The position numbers were made by a program, and so were the translations under genes. Below the pieces are notes generated by a model that saw nothing but the letters and a program-made list of their open reading frames with translations, was not told where the DNA came from and searched no databases. From the NCBI GenBank assembly GCA_022059125.1, contig JAEUWY010000023.1, forward strand, positions 1,736,001 to 1,800,000: 64,000 nt of DNA, written 5' to 3'. Below, in pieces: positions 54,837-64,000 of the stretch; the first letter of the stretch is position 1; each line of letters opens with the position of its first letter. This DNA is from Corynespora cassiicola. Its lineage: Eukaryota > Ascomycota > Dothideomycetes > Pleosporales > Corynesporascaceae.

Positions 54837-57089
54837 CTAAGCAGGAATAGTTTGCGCAGGCACGCTTTCCAGAGTAGGGATGATGGGCAGAATGAACCCA
54901 TCTTCGTCGAAGTAAACACGATCAATGGTCGTCTCACGGTTCGTTCCGTTACCTCCAGGAATCGCGAAGCGGTGGTAGGCAATGTACCAATCATCGGTTC
55001 CTGGGACATTTATTATGGAGCTGTGGCCAGTTCCCAATATGCCCTTGGACTCGTCTTTCTGCAGGATCACACCGCGGTAGGTCCACGGTCCATCGACGCT
55101 GTCAGACGTTGCGTAACCGACCCGATAGTTTTCTGAGCGTGTATCATCGATCGAGTAGGTGAGGTGGTAGATTCCGTCTCTGAAATTGACGAATGCAGCC
55201 TCGCGGAAGTCGTTCAGGCCGGCAATAGCTTGAATGGTGTCTGCCTTCAGAGAGAGAAGGTCATCCGACAGCTCTGCGTAGACGGGGCTACCATTGCCCC
55301 AGAAGAAGTAGTACCTTCCGGTCTTGGGATCGCGGAATGCGGCTGGGTCAATCGCCTGTCCAGTGGTGGTAACATTTTCGTTGTTGAGAACCATGGCAGT
55401 CGGCTGGGCGGTAAATGGGCCTTCTGGCGAATCAGCAACCGCAACTCCGATAGTTTTGCGGTTGTACGTTGGGTTTTGTCCGCTGAAGTAGAAGTAGTAT
55501 TTGCCATCTTTCTCCGTAATCGTTGGCGCCCAAGCGTTACCAGTCGCCCATGGCACGTTTCCGCTGGTACCATTGAGCGTAAGGAACGGCTCCTCGGATC
55601 GAGTCCATGAAACTAGGTCCGGTGACTTCCAAATATAAAAGACATTACCACCCCACCCTTCAAACCCATCAGTGGTTGCATAGATGTAGTAGTTGTGACC
55701 AAAAACGGCGATGTTTGGGTCCGCATAGAGACCTGGAAGTACAGGGCTGTCCCTAGCAACAATTTCAACACTTCTTTGCTTCTTTGCGGGCTCAGCGCTT
55801 CCAATCAGAGCAGCAAGCTCACTGGCAGTGACTGGAACAACGGTTCCATGGCGAGGGCTGGATGGCAGGCTGTATGAAGTCGATACTTTCCACTCTGGGT
55901 TGGCAATGTCGGCGGTCTCCAGCGGGATGTAACCACGACCGCTGTACTCATCTACGAAAAGATAAAACTTCTCTCCATTTACGTCTCCGGGGTTCGATTT
56001 AAACACAGTCGGTCCCTCGACTGCCCTTGTACCAGCATCACGCCCAATGCACGAAGCAATGATGCTCCACGATTCCAATGTCGCACGCAGCGACTCTGAA
56101 CGTTCTTGAATGATGTCTGAGCAACCGGTACCAGATGCACCCTCATCCTTGGTGAAACGGAAAAATGTGGATCCCTCTTGGATCACTGTGGAGTCGATGC
56201 GCGACATTCCAGCATCCTGCCATACCACCGGGCTGCTGAAAGTGACGAAGTCACGGGTAGTGGCGTAAAGCATCCGGTGATAGGATGATCCGGTATGATC
56301 GGGGTCGTCTTCAGCATAGAGAGACGAGGCCCAAAACACCACATATGATCCGATAATTGGATCATAGTATGCTTCAGGTGCCCAGGTGTTGCCAGCATTT
56401 GAAGGCGATACAAGCACATGGCGCTGCTCTGACCAAGTCAAGAGGTCATGCGACTCCCACACCTCCAGGTAGTGACTTCCTTGACGAACAGCATCATTCC
56501 ACGAAGTTCCAGATCCGATAGAAAGGTCGGTAGCAATTAGATAGAAAGTGTCTCCCTCGGGGGATCGAATGACGAAGGGGTCGCGCAGTCCACGGGTGCC
56601 CTGGGTTGAAGTCAAGATGGGCTGTGCGCTGTTCAACTCGCGCCAGTCGAGTGCGTTGTTGCCCTCGGTAGCGGCTAGATAGATGTTCTCCCCAGCCCTT
56701 GTATTGTTTGTGAAGTATGTGAATGCATATCCCTCGAAGGGCTCGAGTTGCACGGCCTTGCGAACGTTGGCTGTGAATATCCGTTCGCGAGTAACACCTT
56801 CGTAGTCAATGCTGGCAGTCAGATTGACTTCGACGTCGGTATCCTGCCGCTGTACAATACCATCTGTGGCTATGATAGATGGTGAACTGCTGGTCCATGA
56901 GACGTCCAATTCCCCTGAAGCTCCGGGGAGAAAAAGGTTTCCGCGAACATCATCCACATTCGTTACAGCAAGGTTGGCAAGCGCTTCCTCGACTTGCGAC
57001 TCGGCAAGGCTGATAGCTGCCCCCGTGGCCGAACGGAGGGTGCAAGCGTAAAACAACAAATGAGAAAGATGCATGCTGCGAAGTCGCAT
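54837..57089 (-). CDS. Secreted protein with two GH43-type glycoside hydrolase domains
   Basis: Single exon, 750 aa. A signal peptide is probable (HLSHLLFYACTLRSATGA). Residues ~28-112 resemble an Ig-like/atrophied bacterial domain (DVSWTSSSPSIIATDG). The first five-bladed propeller (~115-430) has GLRDPFVIRSPEGDTFY (Asp170), NTWAPEAYYDPIIG, SRIDSTVIQEG and AVEGPTVFKS. The second (~450-745) has LPGLYADPNIAVFG (Asp457), AWAPTITEKDGKYYFYFS, AIDPAAFRDP (Asp581) and NDFREAAFV (Glu630), so the catalytic triad is visible. GH43 enzymes release arabinose or xylose from hemicellulose or pectin. Specificity cannot be read. Several NxT/NxS sites suit an extracellular glycoprotein. Two GH43 units in one chain is uncommon. 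Confidence 0.9.
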   Translation of the reverse strand: MRLRSMHLSHLLFYACTLRSATGAAISLAESQVEEALANLAVTNVDDVRGNLFLPGASGELDVSWTSSSPSIIATDGIVQRQDTDVEVNLTASIDYEGVTRERIFTANVRKAVQLEPFEGYAFTYFTNNTRAGENIYLAATEGNNALDWRELNSAQPILTSTQGTRGLRDPFVIRSPEGDTFYLIATDLSIGSGTSWNDAVRQGSHYLEVWESHDLLTWSEQRHVLVSPSNAGNTWAPEAYYDPIIGSYVVFWASSLYAEDDPDHTGSSYHRMLYATTRDFVTFSSPVVWQDAGMSRIDSTVIQEGSTFFRFTKDEGASGTGCSDIIQERSESLRATLESWSIIASCIGRDAGTRAVEGPTVFKSNPGDVNGEKFYLFVDEYSGRGYIPLETADIANPEWKVSTSYSLPSSPRHGTVVPVTASELAALIGSAEPAKKQRSVEIVARDSPVLPGLYADPNIAVFGHNYYIYATTDGFEGWGGNVFYIWKSPDLVSWTRSEEPFLTLNGTSGNVPWATGNAWAPTITEKDGKYYFYFSGQNPTYNRKTIGVAVADSPEGPFTAQPTAMVLNNENVTTTGQAIDPAAFRDPKTGRYYFFWGNGSPVYAELSDDLLSLKADTIQAIAGLNDFREAAFVNFRDGIYHLTYSIDDTRSENYRVGYATSDSVDGPWTYRGVILQKDESKGILGTGHSSIINVPGTDDWYIAYHRFAIPGGNGTNRETTIDRVYFDEDGFILPIIPTLESVPAQTIPA

Positions 57090-58872
57090 GTCCAGAAAAA
57101 GATTGACAATGGCAGAGAACCCCTAGAGATCAGGAATTGGCTGGCCAGGGCGGATCAGATATGGAAAGTTTTTGCATTGGACCCAAGGCTCGGCCATAAC
57201 GCCGGCTACGGACAAACTGAAGCATTTTCAGAGTTGAAAGATTATCCCACGAATGCTCAACCGCGGCCCTGGTTGACAAGAAGGCCTATGACGAAGATGT
57301 GTCGGGGAAGACTTACAGCGACTGCGGGGTACACGCTAATACCCCAAGCTCGCTAGCCGCTTTCGGCCATGCGCCCGGGCTGTGTCATGTGGAGAGGCTC
57401 CCGGCGTAATGCTTTACCGACGCGAAATTGCTGCGTTGCCAGGAATATCTTCACCTGGTCCGCTATCTAGTGGATGCGAAGATATATCTGGTATGGCTTC
57501 CCTCTCGCCGAGCATTGGCCCACAATGTGTCTTTCCTAAATGACTCTACCTCGACGGACGTACGCATCGTTTCCAGGTCAAAACGGACCGAGGCTGCCTA
57601 TTGAATATTATCACGAGTCAAGGATAAACTTGCGTGACGCATTCGTAAAGTTTCCTGGTTTACTGTCGGGGTGTGGGGCCTCGCAATGCAGGATTCATGG
57701 CGCATTTCAGGATGAACAGAGCCGACGATTGAAACATGTGAAAATATTATGTTTTGCAGATGAATAAGATTGTAACTGGAAGTTGATGCTGGCGACGGGG
57801 TGTTTTTCTGGCTCTTTTTTATCGCATGCTTTATATTGACCTTGGAATCGTTAGAGCAGGGCGTTCAGGTGTTCTACGTATTGTATTAGCAGCAACTGCA
57901 CAGATTTTCGAGCAGATATTCAATGCCTTGGAAGAAAAAGGCTATTCTTTCGTCGTGGGATTCTGTCGTTGAAAATTGATCGTCCCTGACTACCCAGAAG
58001 GAAGAGGGGGAAAGCCAAATGTGAGAGTAAATGCAAGGGTTCTGTGCCCCATAAAGTGCGCTGGATGATCCAGATACCAGGATTCCGGAACCACTTTTTC
58101 AGTGTCGCTGTCAAGGGAGCCAAGTTAGAGCTTTACTTTTCGTGGATTCGGAAATGAGAGATAAAGGGAGGTTTCTAGGTTTATATCACTATAGCTTGTA
58201 AGTATCTATATTGGACGGTTTTATTATCGGTAGTAGATTATTCTTTATGGACGTTGGGGATCATGTTGGGTCCTACTTGGTACCTGCAGTAGTGGTTAGT
58301 TGCTTTGCTTACCTTTGTCTATGAGTTTTTATGGCGCCTGGTCCCTCTGCGGGGTTCACTTCCTCGATTCTGCTGCTTTGATTCAATCTCATTGGACAAA
58401 ACTGGTTATCCTGGTACTTACTTGGTACTGTCGCAAGAATGATTCGTATCACGTGATCTAGTCCATGGGTGCTCAGGGCCACTCTTTCCAACGGACATAG
58501 TTCCAGGGTTCATCCACTTGCATACTAGACATGTACCTAGATAGGTAGACATCTATCCTGAGATGTGGACAAGAGACCATTGGCAATTCTACTTTTCGCT
58601 GACTCATAGTTTCAGCCCAATTGGTACACTTAAGAAATATCGTAACTCGAAAGTATTGCTTGTTACATCAAAATGAATGTTAATACTGCCTTACGTGTTT
58701 AACTATCGTTAAGCTCACAATGGAAAGGATGAAGTATTAAGAGTAGTAGACAAGCGAGAGGCTAAACGCAGGGCATAGTGATTCATTAGGCACTGAAAGA
58801 ACATGTCACATAGACAAGAGCACGTCATATGGAGCATGGCCACATCGTCCATGAGCGTTCCTTGAGCTGCGG
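57090..58872. other. Long intergenic region
   Basis: About 1.8 kb without a credible gene; only short frames on both strands. It includes an ATCACGTGAT palindrome at 58448-58457 and a CCTAGATAGGTAG motif near 58536. Holds the GH43 promoter at its left end. Confidence 0.5.
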
Positions 58873-59275
58873 TTATTTGGAGGCTCCAGGGACACCGACC
58901 TGCTTAAGTTTAGTCCAGGCAAGATTGAGAGGCACAGGGCTACGTACGATATCCCTCCTCTTCCCGCTCAGCACACTAGTGTCTTTGCCCTCATCTTCCA
59001 TTTTCTGGGCAGTGCCTTCTTTCCGAGCCTTCATTTTGTCGATGGCTTCTTGGAGGGCAGGCGGGTTCTCTTTCTCCTTCTTCTCGTGATGAAAGGGCTT
59101 CTTCACGGCATCGATGATCTTGTCAATGGAGGAGCGACGCTCTTTTGTGTGAATCTGCTCGTGGGGGTGGTCGACGGGCGCTGACTCTGCATGCCTTGAG
59201 TAGAGGGTGATGATAGGAGGGGCGCTGCAACGTGCCTTCGACTTGGATGCCGGGGTTGTTTGTATTCTCAGTCAT
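58873..59275 (-). CDS. Small hydrophilic protein of unknown function, spliced through a GC-AG intron
   Basis: The reading frame in the last 314 nt is clearly coding but has no ATG. Joining exon 59236-59275 (ATG 59275, MTENTNNPGIQVE) to 58873-59186 through a 49-nt intron with GCACGT donor and TGCAG acceptor gives 117 aa in frame. The protein is very rich in Lys, Glu and Asp: KERRSSIDKIIDAVKKPF, then PPALQEAIDKMKARKEG, and the end RSPVPLNLAWTKLKQVG. It looks like a soluble helical or disordered cytosolic protein. No family is recognised. The GC-AG intron is the only one that restores the frame by eye, so the first exon is less certain than the second. Confidence 0.55.
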
Positions 59276-59800
59276 GGTGTCGGAGTTTTGTAGTGCGAAA
59301 CCCAGTATCAGTACTGCTACAGAGGATGAAACATGCTACGATCATGTCATGGCTCGCGGGAAATTTATGGGCGATAGCAACAAAGACGGCGACTACGTCA
59401 TAGGGCTGATGTGTCGCAATGAAGTGCCCGAATTAGGATGTCTCATGATCAGGTGTTCTAGATTCTCGCGACGGGAGTGGTGAATGGCGTGCGGGGAAGG
59501 GCTTTCTCATCAGCCATGTCGGCAAATTAAGTTTGGCGATGGAGCTCCGTAGAAGGCGTTGGATGTGACCGCAAGGTTGTCCTTGGAGCCGAGTCCGCGA
59601 TGCTCCGGCGAATTCAAGAGTGCGGGTGTGGCTTGTGGAGCTTGAAATGGTACGTACCTCAAGCTCATGAAGGGTTGTGGCATGTGAGCTTGATGGCAAA
59701 GCTCAATGCCTGTTCCAAGGGTTTGCAATCGACATGGTTGAGGCACGGCCCTGAATACTTTCCTCAACCTTCTACCGCGCCTCCGTTCTGTTCACCAGAA
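59276..59800. other. Intergenic region downstream of RMI1-like gene
   Basis: 525 bp between two minus-strand genes: 3' flank of the RMI1-like gene and promoter of the small hydrophilic protein gene. Frames here are short and lack support. Confidence 0.5.
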
Positions 59801-60490
59801 TTAATCTCCGGGCACGCCAGCGGCTTTCGCAGCATCCATCAACCTTTCCTTTCTGCCCTCCTTCCACGCCTTGTCGAGAGCCTCCATTTTCCCTCCCAGG
59901 ACCTGCACGTTGCTTGATTCGAGCATGACAACGGCCCTGCGTACCTCGATATTCTTGAGAACCAATTTGGCTCCCAGGCTCATGCTCGCATTGATGCCAT
60001 CAATACCCCGAAGGTCCAACGCATACACTTTTGCCCCCCTGGCGTCCTGCAGAAGCAGTTTGAAGGGGCCCTTGGATTCGACTATGGGAGCCACAGTCTC
60101 GTCATTGCCGTCCTCACGCTCCACCACGCGCACAATCTCGCGTCCCTTGGTCGTCTCACCTCGCTCTTTGGCCTCTATAGACTCGACCTGGCTCCATCGC
60201 GAATTACCAATGTCTTCGATATCAAGGACTTGACACAGGACAGGCCCACGCACTTTGCGCGACTTGACACTTGCATCGAGTATGTCGGCGGGGAACTGGT
60301 AGCTTGGAGGCTGCTCCAGTGAGCTTGTGATGTCGGTGGCCAAGATGCGGAAGAGGGCTGTTTGCTTGGACGCGGGTAGCGGCGTATTGGGGCGGACCCC
60401 GGAGACAAAACCCTGGAGCCAGGTACCCTTGGGGAAGATGTGACGGCTATTAAGGTGTTGGGTGAGCTCTGAGATGAGGTTGTTGGCCAT
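59801..60490 (-). CDS. RMI1: RMI1-like protein (RecQ-mediated genome instability factor)
   Basis: Single exon, 229 aa from the ATG at 60490 (MANNLISELTQHLNSR). The frame is open up to 60670, but the homologous fungal N-termini begin at this helix. Helical N-terminal part HIFPKGTWLQGFVSGVRPN and QTALFRILATDITSSLE lead to an OB-fold (VRGPVLCQVLDIEDIG, GPFKLLLQDARGAKVYAL, LGAKLVLKNIEVRRAVVML). RMI1 binds Top3 and the RecQ helicase Sgs1/BLM to dissolve double Holliday junctions in the nucleus. The insert with many charged residues (GETTKGREIVRVV) in the OB-fold is a usual variable site. It is divergent from VPS51. Confidence 0.8.
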   Translation of the reverse strand: MANNLISELTQHLNSRHIFPKGTWLQGFVSGVRPNTPLPASKQTALFRILATDITSSLEQPPSYQFPADILDASVKSRKVRGPVLCQVLDIEDIGNSRWSQVESIEAKERGETTKGREIVRVVEREDGNDETVAPIVESKGPFKLLLQDARGAKVYALDLRGIDGINASMSLGAKLVLKNIEVRRAVVMLESSNVQVLGGKMEALDKAWKEGRKERLMDAAKAAGVPGD

Positions 60491-60754
60491 GTGGAGGTGT
60501 GTTCTTATTGAGAGAAAGACTTGCAACGCCTTGGCTGGCCACCTGCAGTCTTGTTGGTCGGAGAGACGCGTCGCGTGGGCCTCGGCAGTTTCCCGAGTGG
60601 CTCGCTCGCTTATCGATAACTGGCTCTTGACACGATACCTGGGCATCTCGAGCTTCTTCTCGACAACCACCGCTACCTAGGTACCCCAACTCTCGCGTCT
60701 GTTGTGGAACCCTCCCCCTTAACCGTCACCCGCTGCTCCCAACGGCTGTCAAGA
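60491..60754. other. Bidirectional promoter, RMI1-like / VPS51
   Basis: 264 bp between two outward housekeeping genes; contains a CCTAGGTACC motif near 60675. No TATA box seen. Confidence 0.4.
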
Positions 60755-61647
60755 ATGGCATCCATAGCTTCTCCCCGCCCAAGCACCTCCGTTCGCAGCC
60801 CCTCGTCGACGCGGACGTCGTTCGATGCGTCGGCCCGCCCTGGAGCTCCCCCAGCGCGTCGCAACCGAGCTGCCCTCCGCGACTACTATGGCCTGAAGCC
60901 CGCGGGCAAAGAGATTGATGGCAAGAAATCCGAGGAATCAGTGCGGACACAGCTGGGTCCAGAAGAAGACGAGACGTTGACCGAGCTGGACGCGGCCGAC
61001 TTCAATGCCGACGCTTTCGTTGATAACCTACTCGCAAAGGAGGGCTTGAGAGGCGTACTCAAGGTGGAAGCTGACTTGGTATCCCGTGTGTATCTCCATC
61101 AACACTGCTGTCCGCGCCTCTTGACTGAGAATTGCTAGAAATAAGAAACCTCGACAGCGACCGGAAGTCCCTCGTATACGACAACTACTCCAAGTTGCTC
61201 TCGGCCACAAGCACTATCCGCCGCATGCGCACCAATATGGACCCTCTAGCCCCGGCGACTCATACTCTGGGGCCCGCCATATCGCATATTGCTGAAACAG
61301 CAGCTTCGCTGTCCTCGTCGATGCACGGTCTGCAGGCGGCCCCCCAGGGACTGGGCATTCATGTGCGCGTCGAAGGCGACGGCAACGACAACAACACGGA
61401 ACTTGAGCCAGTTGCTGCGGCGGCAGTCACGAAGAAGAGCAAAGAACGAGACACGGTTCGCTGGGTACTGGATACGCCCCGGCGCATACAGGAGATGATC
61501 GACCAGGAAGAGGACGACGAGGCCCAGAAGGAGTGGAACCAAGTCAGCAAGATTCTCGACAAATGGAACGGCGTCACAGGCGTCAACGAATTGCGCGAGC
61601 AGTGCGAGGCCATATTGCAGGGTCACGACGAATCGGAATCTTCCTAG
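60755..61647 (+). CDS. VPS51: VPS51 subunit of the GARP tethering complex
   Basis: Exons 60755-61085 and 61139-61647 with a 53-nt intron (GTGTGT/GCTAG) give 279 aa. After a Ser/Arg/Pro-rich N-terminus comes ALRDYYGLKPAG, then DFNADAFVDNLLAKEGL and, across the intron, ADLVSQIRNLDSDRKSLVY plus DNYSKLLSATSTIRRM, the conserved core of Vps51/Vps67. GARP tethers endosome-derived vesicles at the trans-Golgi; Vps51 links the complex to the SNARE Tlg1. The second half is helical and acidic (QEEDDEAQKEW). The length suits fungal members. It converges on the amidase gene with ~41 bp between stops. Confidence 0.85.
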
Positions 61648-61688
61648 AATGCGCCCTCCACCTGGTCCATTCGAGATTGTGCCGACAT

Positions 61689-63545
61689 CTAATTCAGCTG
61701 CCCGTTCCACCTATCGAGGCCCTTCCCACCCCTCTCCCACGCTGCTGCCGCCTTGAAGACAGCCGCTTCATCCCACCGCTTGCCTACTAGCTGCATGCCC
61801 ACAGGAAGCATGCCAGGTCCATCGGGTGCACGAGCCCAACCAGCAGGCATCGCGAGAGCGGGATCTGTATTGCGTTAGCCGCTTGCGCTCTGACAACTAC
61901 TGCCTGCACGTTCGACTTACGCCCAGTAACATTGAACTGGCACGTGTTTAGCGTTGCGCCAATGGCCGGCTCCATCTTTTGGTCCACGCTCATGCTGTAT
62001 TCTGGGTGCCTACTGCCCACCCTCGGGTTCACTGGCGTGAGCAGCACGTCAAAATCTTCCAATACCGTATCGTATGCGTGCCGCAACTGCTGGACGAGTC
62101 CGATGGATTTTGCCAACAGTTGGTCCACATTAGCTCTCGAGTTCATGAGGGTTGAGTTGAAGAACATGTTGACCACGGCCGGGTTGTATTTGTTCAACAC
62201 TTCGAACACCTTCTGGTCGAATACTGGTGGAGTTACGTGGGGCATTGCGAACTGTGGGAACGGCGTGGGTCGGTTTTGCAGGCCGTGTTCGACCATGTAT
62301 GGGCGAGTGACGACTGTCCAGATCGCAGGTCCAACAAGATGCATCGGAATCGATACCTCCTGGACGTCTGCGCCTACCGCCTTGAACTGTGCAGCCGCTT
62401 CTCTGACTACCGCCCTCACATCATCACTCAAACCCAATACTTCCAAGCCCTCTTTGATGATTCCAACCCTCAGGCCTCTCCCTGCCGTTTCTGCCGTCCA
62501 CTCCCCCTTGGCGCCCTTCTCTTCTTTCCATGCCTCTAACAATCCAGCGTAGTCTACGATATTTTTCCTCAAAGGTGTCTCGGGCGTACATCTCGGATCT
62601 ATACCGTCATACCCTGCCAGCACTGACAAGAGCAGTGCATTGTCCTCGAGACTGGCTGTCATCGGTCCCGTGTGATCAATCATTGGAATCAATCCCATGA
62701 TTCCCGTATAAGGCACCAGCCCATGCGTAGCCTTGAATCCATATATGCCCGCATACGCACTGGGTATCCTGATGGAGCCGCCCTGATCTCCACCAATCGC
62801 CATATCCACGCCTTCCCCTAACTCCTCGTCGTTGGGAGGCAACCCGAACTTCTTCCTCCATGCACGCACTTGGGTCGCAGCGACGATGGCAGCACATCCA
62901 CTGCTAGATCCACCCGTCGTATGCCCCTTCAGCCACGCGTTATGCACGGGCCCTGACGCCGATGTAAACGACAGCGGAGACATGGAAAAGTGCTCGCAGT
63001 TTGCAGACCCGCGCACCGTGGCGCCGCTCTCGAGCGCACGCTTCACGACGACGGCATCGATTTCTGGCACTGGGTACTCGGGTTTCCCACCCAGCAATTC
63101 AGGAAACGTACCGCCTGTGAGTGGTATCCCAGCGATGGATACGTTGTCCTTCACGGCAATTGTCTTGCCTGCGAGGCGTGTATCCTGCGGTATGGCGGAC
63201 TTGACCTCTGTTTGGTGGCTCCACGTGTTCAGCGGGTTCAGGTCAGCATCACCACCCAGTTTCTTGAATGAGCGGGGCAGCGTCGAGGGATCCGGAAGCA
63301 GACGCGGGTCTGTGTACGCAGGAAGAGATTCGATGAGCGAGATGGAAGCATCTAGTCCGTTGAGGAGGTGTAGATAGTGTGGTTCGTCGCTCTCGGGAAC
63401 GACGACATTGTGGGTAGAGGCGATGTCCTTGAATGTTTTGGCATCAACTGCAAAGCTGTTAGAATACCCCAGCATCAGCAGGATAGCATGGCGGATATGC
63501 AAACTCACCCGTCGGGGGTCCAGTGTTCAAAAATACGACAGACAT
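61689..63545 (-). CDS. Amidase-signature family enzyme
   Basis: Exons 63509-63545, 61921-63447 and 61689-61864 give 579 aa. The amidase-signature triad is visible: Lys in [15 protein letters not shown] (~residue 120), and the Gly/Ser-rich block [12 protein letters not shown] and [16 protein letters not shown] holding the cis-Ser and nucleophile Ser. The C-terminal part ([32 protein letters not shown]) joins only through the last intron, which supports the splice. Such enzymes hydrolyse amides or carbamates in the cytosol; the substrate is unknown. The first exon is short ([12 protein letters not shown]). Ordinary housekeeping or catabolic gene. Confidence 0.9.
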
Positions 63546-64000
63546 GGTGCTTCAGAGCTACGTTCCGCTGGTCGTGGTATCAATTGTACGTGACGGCCTG
63601 CGCACGCATCATGGCGTGCCCAGACCCCCCCAAGATATATCCACCGCGGTGGGCACTCCAACAAGGTGGAGAGAGGGCACCGATAAGGACTGCCCATGGC
63701 ACGATTGGAGCGAGCGTAGGATCGCGGCTTCCGAAGGTCGTCGGCAAAAAGTGGCATTGGTCCGCAGGGCCGTCGCATTACGTCTCCGACCCGACGCCGC
63801 TGGGAGGAGGGCTTTATCGATAAAGGAGCGATAGCGAGGTCGGCCGATCGACGGGGTGGGATGGTTTGCCTCGGTTTAGTCAGCGGGGGAGTGGGTTATA
63901 GGCATGGTTGATGGCATATGGACGCCACGGGGCGGAGAACAAGGATGTGGAGCTGGTGGCTTGGTGTGTGGTTTGCTGGGGCGAGCGTGGGTGTTTGGAG
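63546..64000. other. Right-end region upstream of the amidase
   Basis: 455 bp to the window edge: amidase promoter, GC-rich, no gene that can be supported. Confidence 0.5.

Noticed and set aside
60491..60646. N-terminal extension of the RMI1-like protein from an upstream ATG
   Set aside because: The extension is low in conservation signs, and fungal RMI1 proteins begin at the helix starting MANNLISEL.
1..64000. tRNA genes, CRISPR arrays, riboswitches, transposon genes
   Set aside because: I looked for B-box-like GGTTCRANNCC patterns, regular direct repeats and transposase or integrase motifs and saw none that hold up; CRISPR is not expected in a fungus.

Overview
The window is nuclear DNA of a filamentous ascomycete (Pezizomycotina). 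The evidence is many spliced genes with 48-60 nt GT-AG introns, plus families typical of these fungi: a HET-domain protein, a Zn(II)2Cys6 regulator, fungal rhodopsin-like membrane proteins, BBE-type FAD oxidases and a highly reducing polyketide synthase (HR-PKS). The genus cannot be fixed from the sequence alone. Exon structures were built by eye; exon sums were checked for frame, and nearly all splice sites are canonical.

Layout. 1-6 kb: AT-rich, gene-poor, with the 5' end of a secreted protein and two related proteins of unknown function. 6-8.4 kb: a HET-domain gene. 8.8-18 kb: a compact carbohydrate locus with a Zn2Cys6 regulator, a GH88 unsaturated glucuronyl hydrolase, a Dal5/Liz1-type MFS transporter and a DUF2264 protein, which reads as uptake and breakdown of uronic-acid oligosaccharides.

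18.3-53.5 kb: a secondary-metabolite gene cluster around a 3128-residue HR-PKS (KS-AT-DH-MT-ER-KR-ACP) that ends in a carnitine-acyltransferase-type (cAT) domain. Around it lie two BBE-type FAD oxidases (one apparently cytosolic, one secreted), two P450s, an SDR, a DUF1330-like small protein, a GST-like protein, two rhodopsin-like membrane proteins, a paraoxonase-like esterase/lactonase, a DapA-family aldolase and a UbiH/PHBH-type FAD monooxygenase. The only transporter gene inside this stretch, a DHA2-type MFS gene, is broken by one nonsense codon and at least three frameshifts. No transcription factor is visible inside this stretch; the nearest is at 8.8 kb. The inferred logic is that the PKS builds a reduced, methylated chain, the cAT domain transfers it to a hydroxyl acceptor, and the redox enzymes and lactonase tailor it. 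Both outer borders are guesses.

54-57 kb: a small secreted cysteine-rich protein and a secreted protein with two GH43 domains. 58.8-64 kb: ordinary genes: a small hydrophilic protein, an RMI1-like protein, VPS51 and an amidase.
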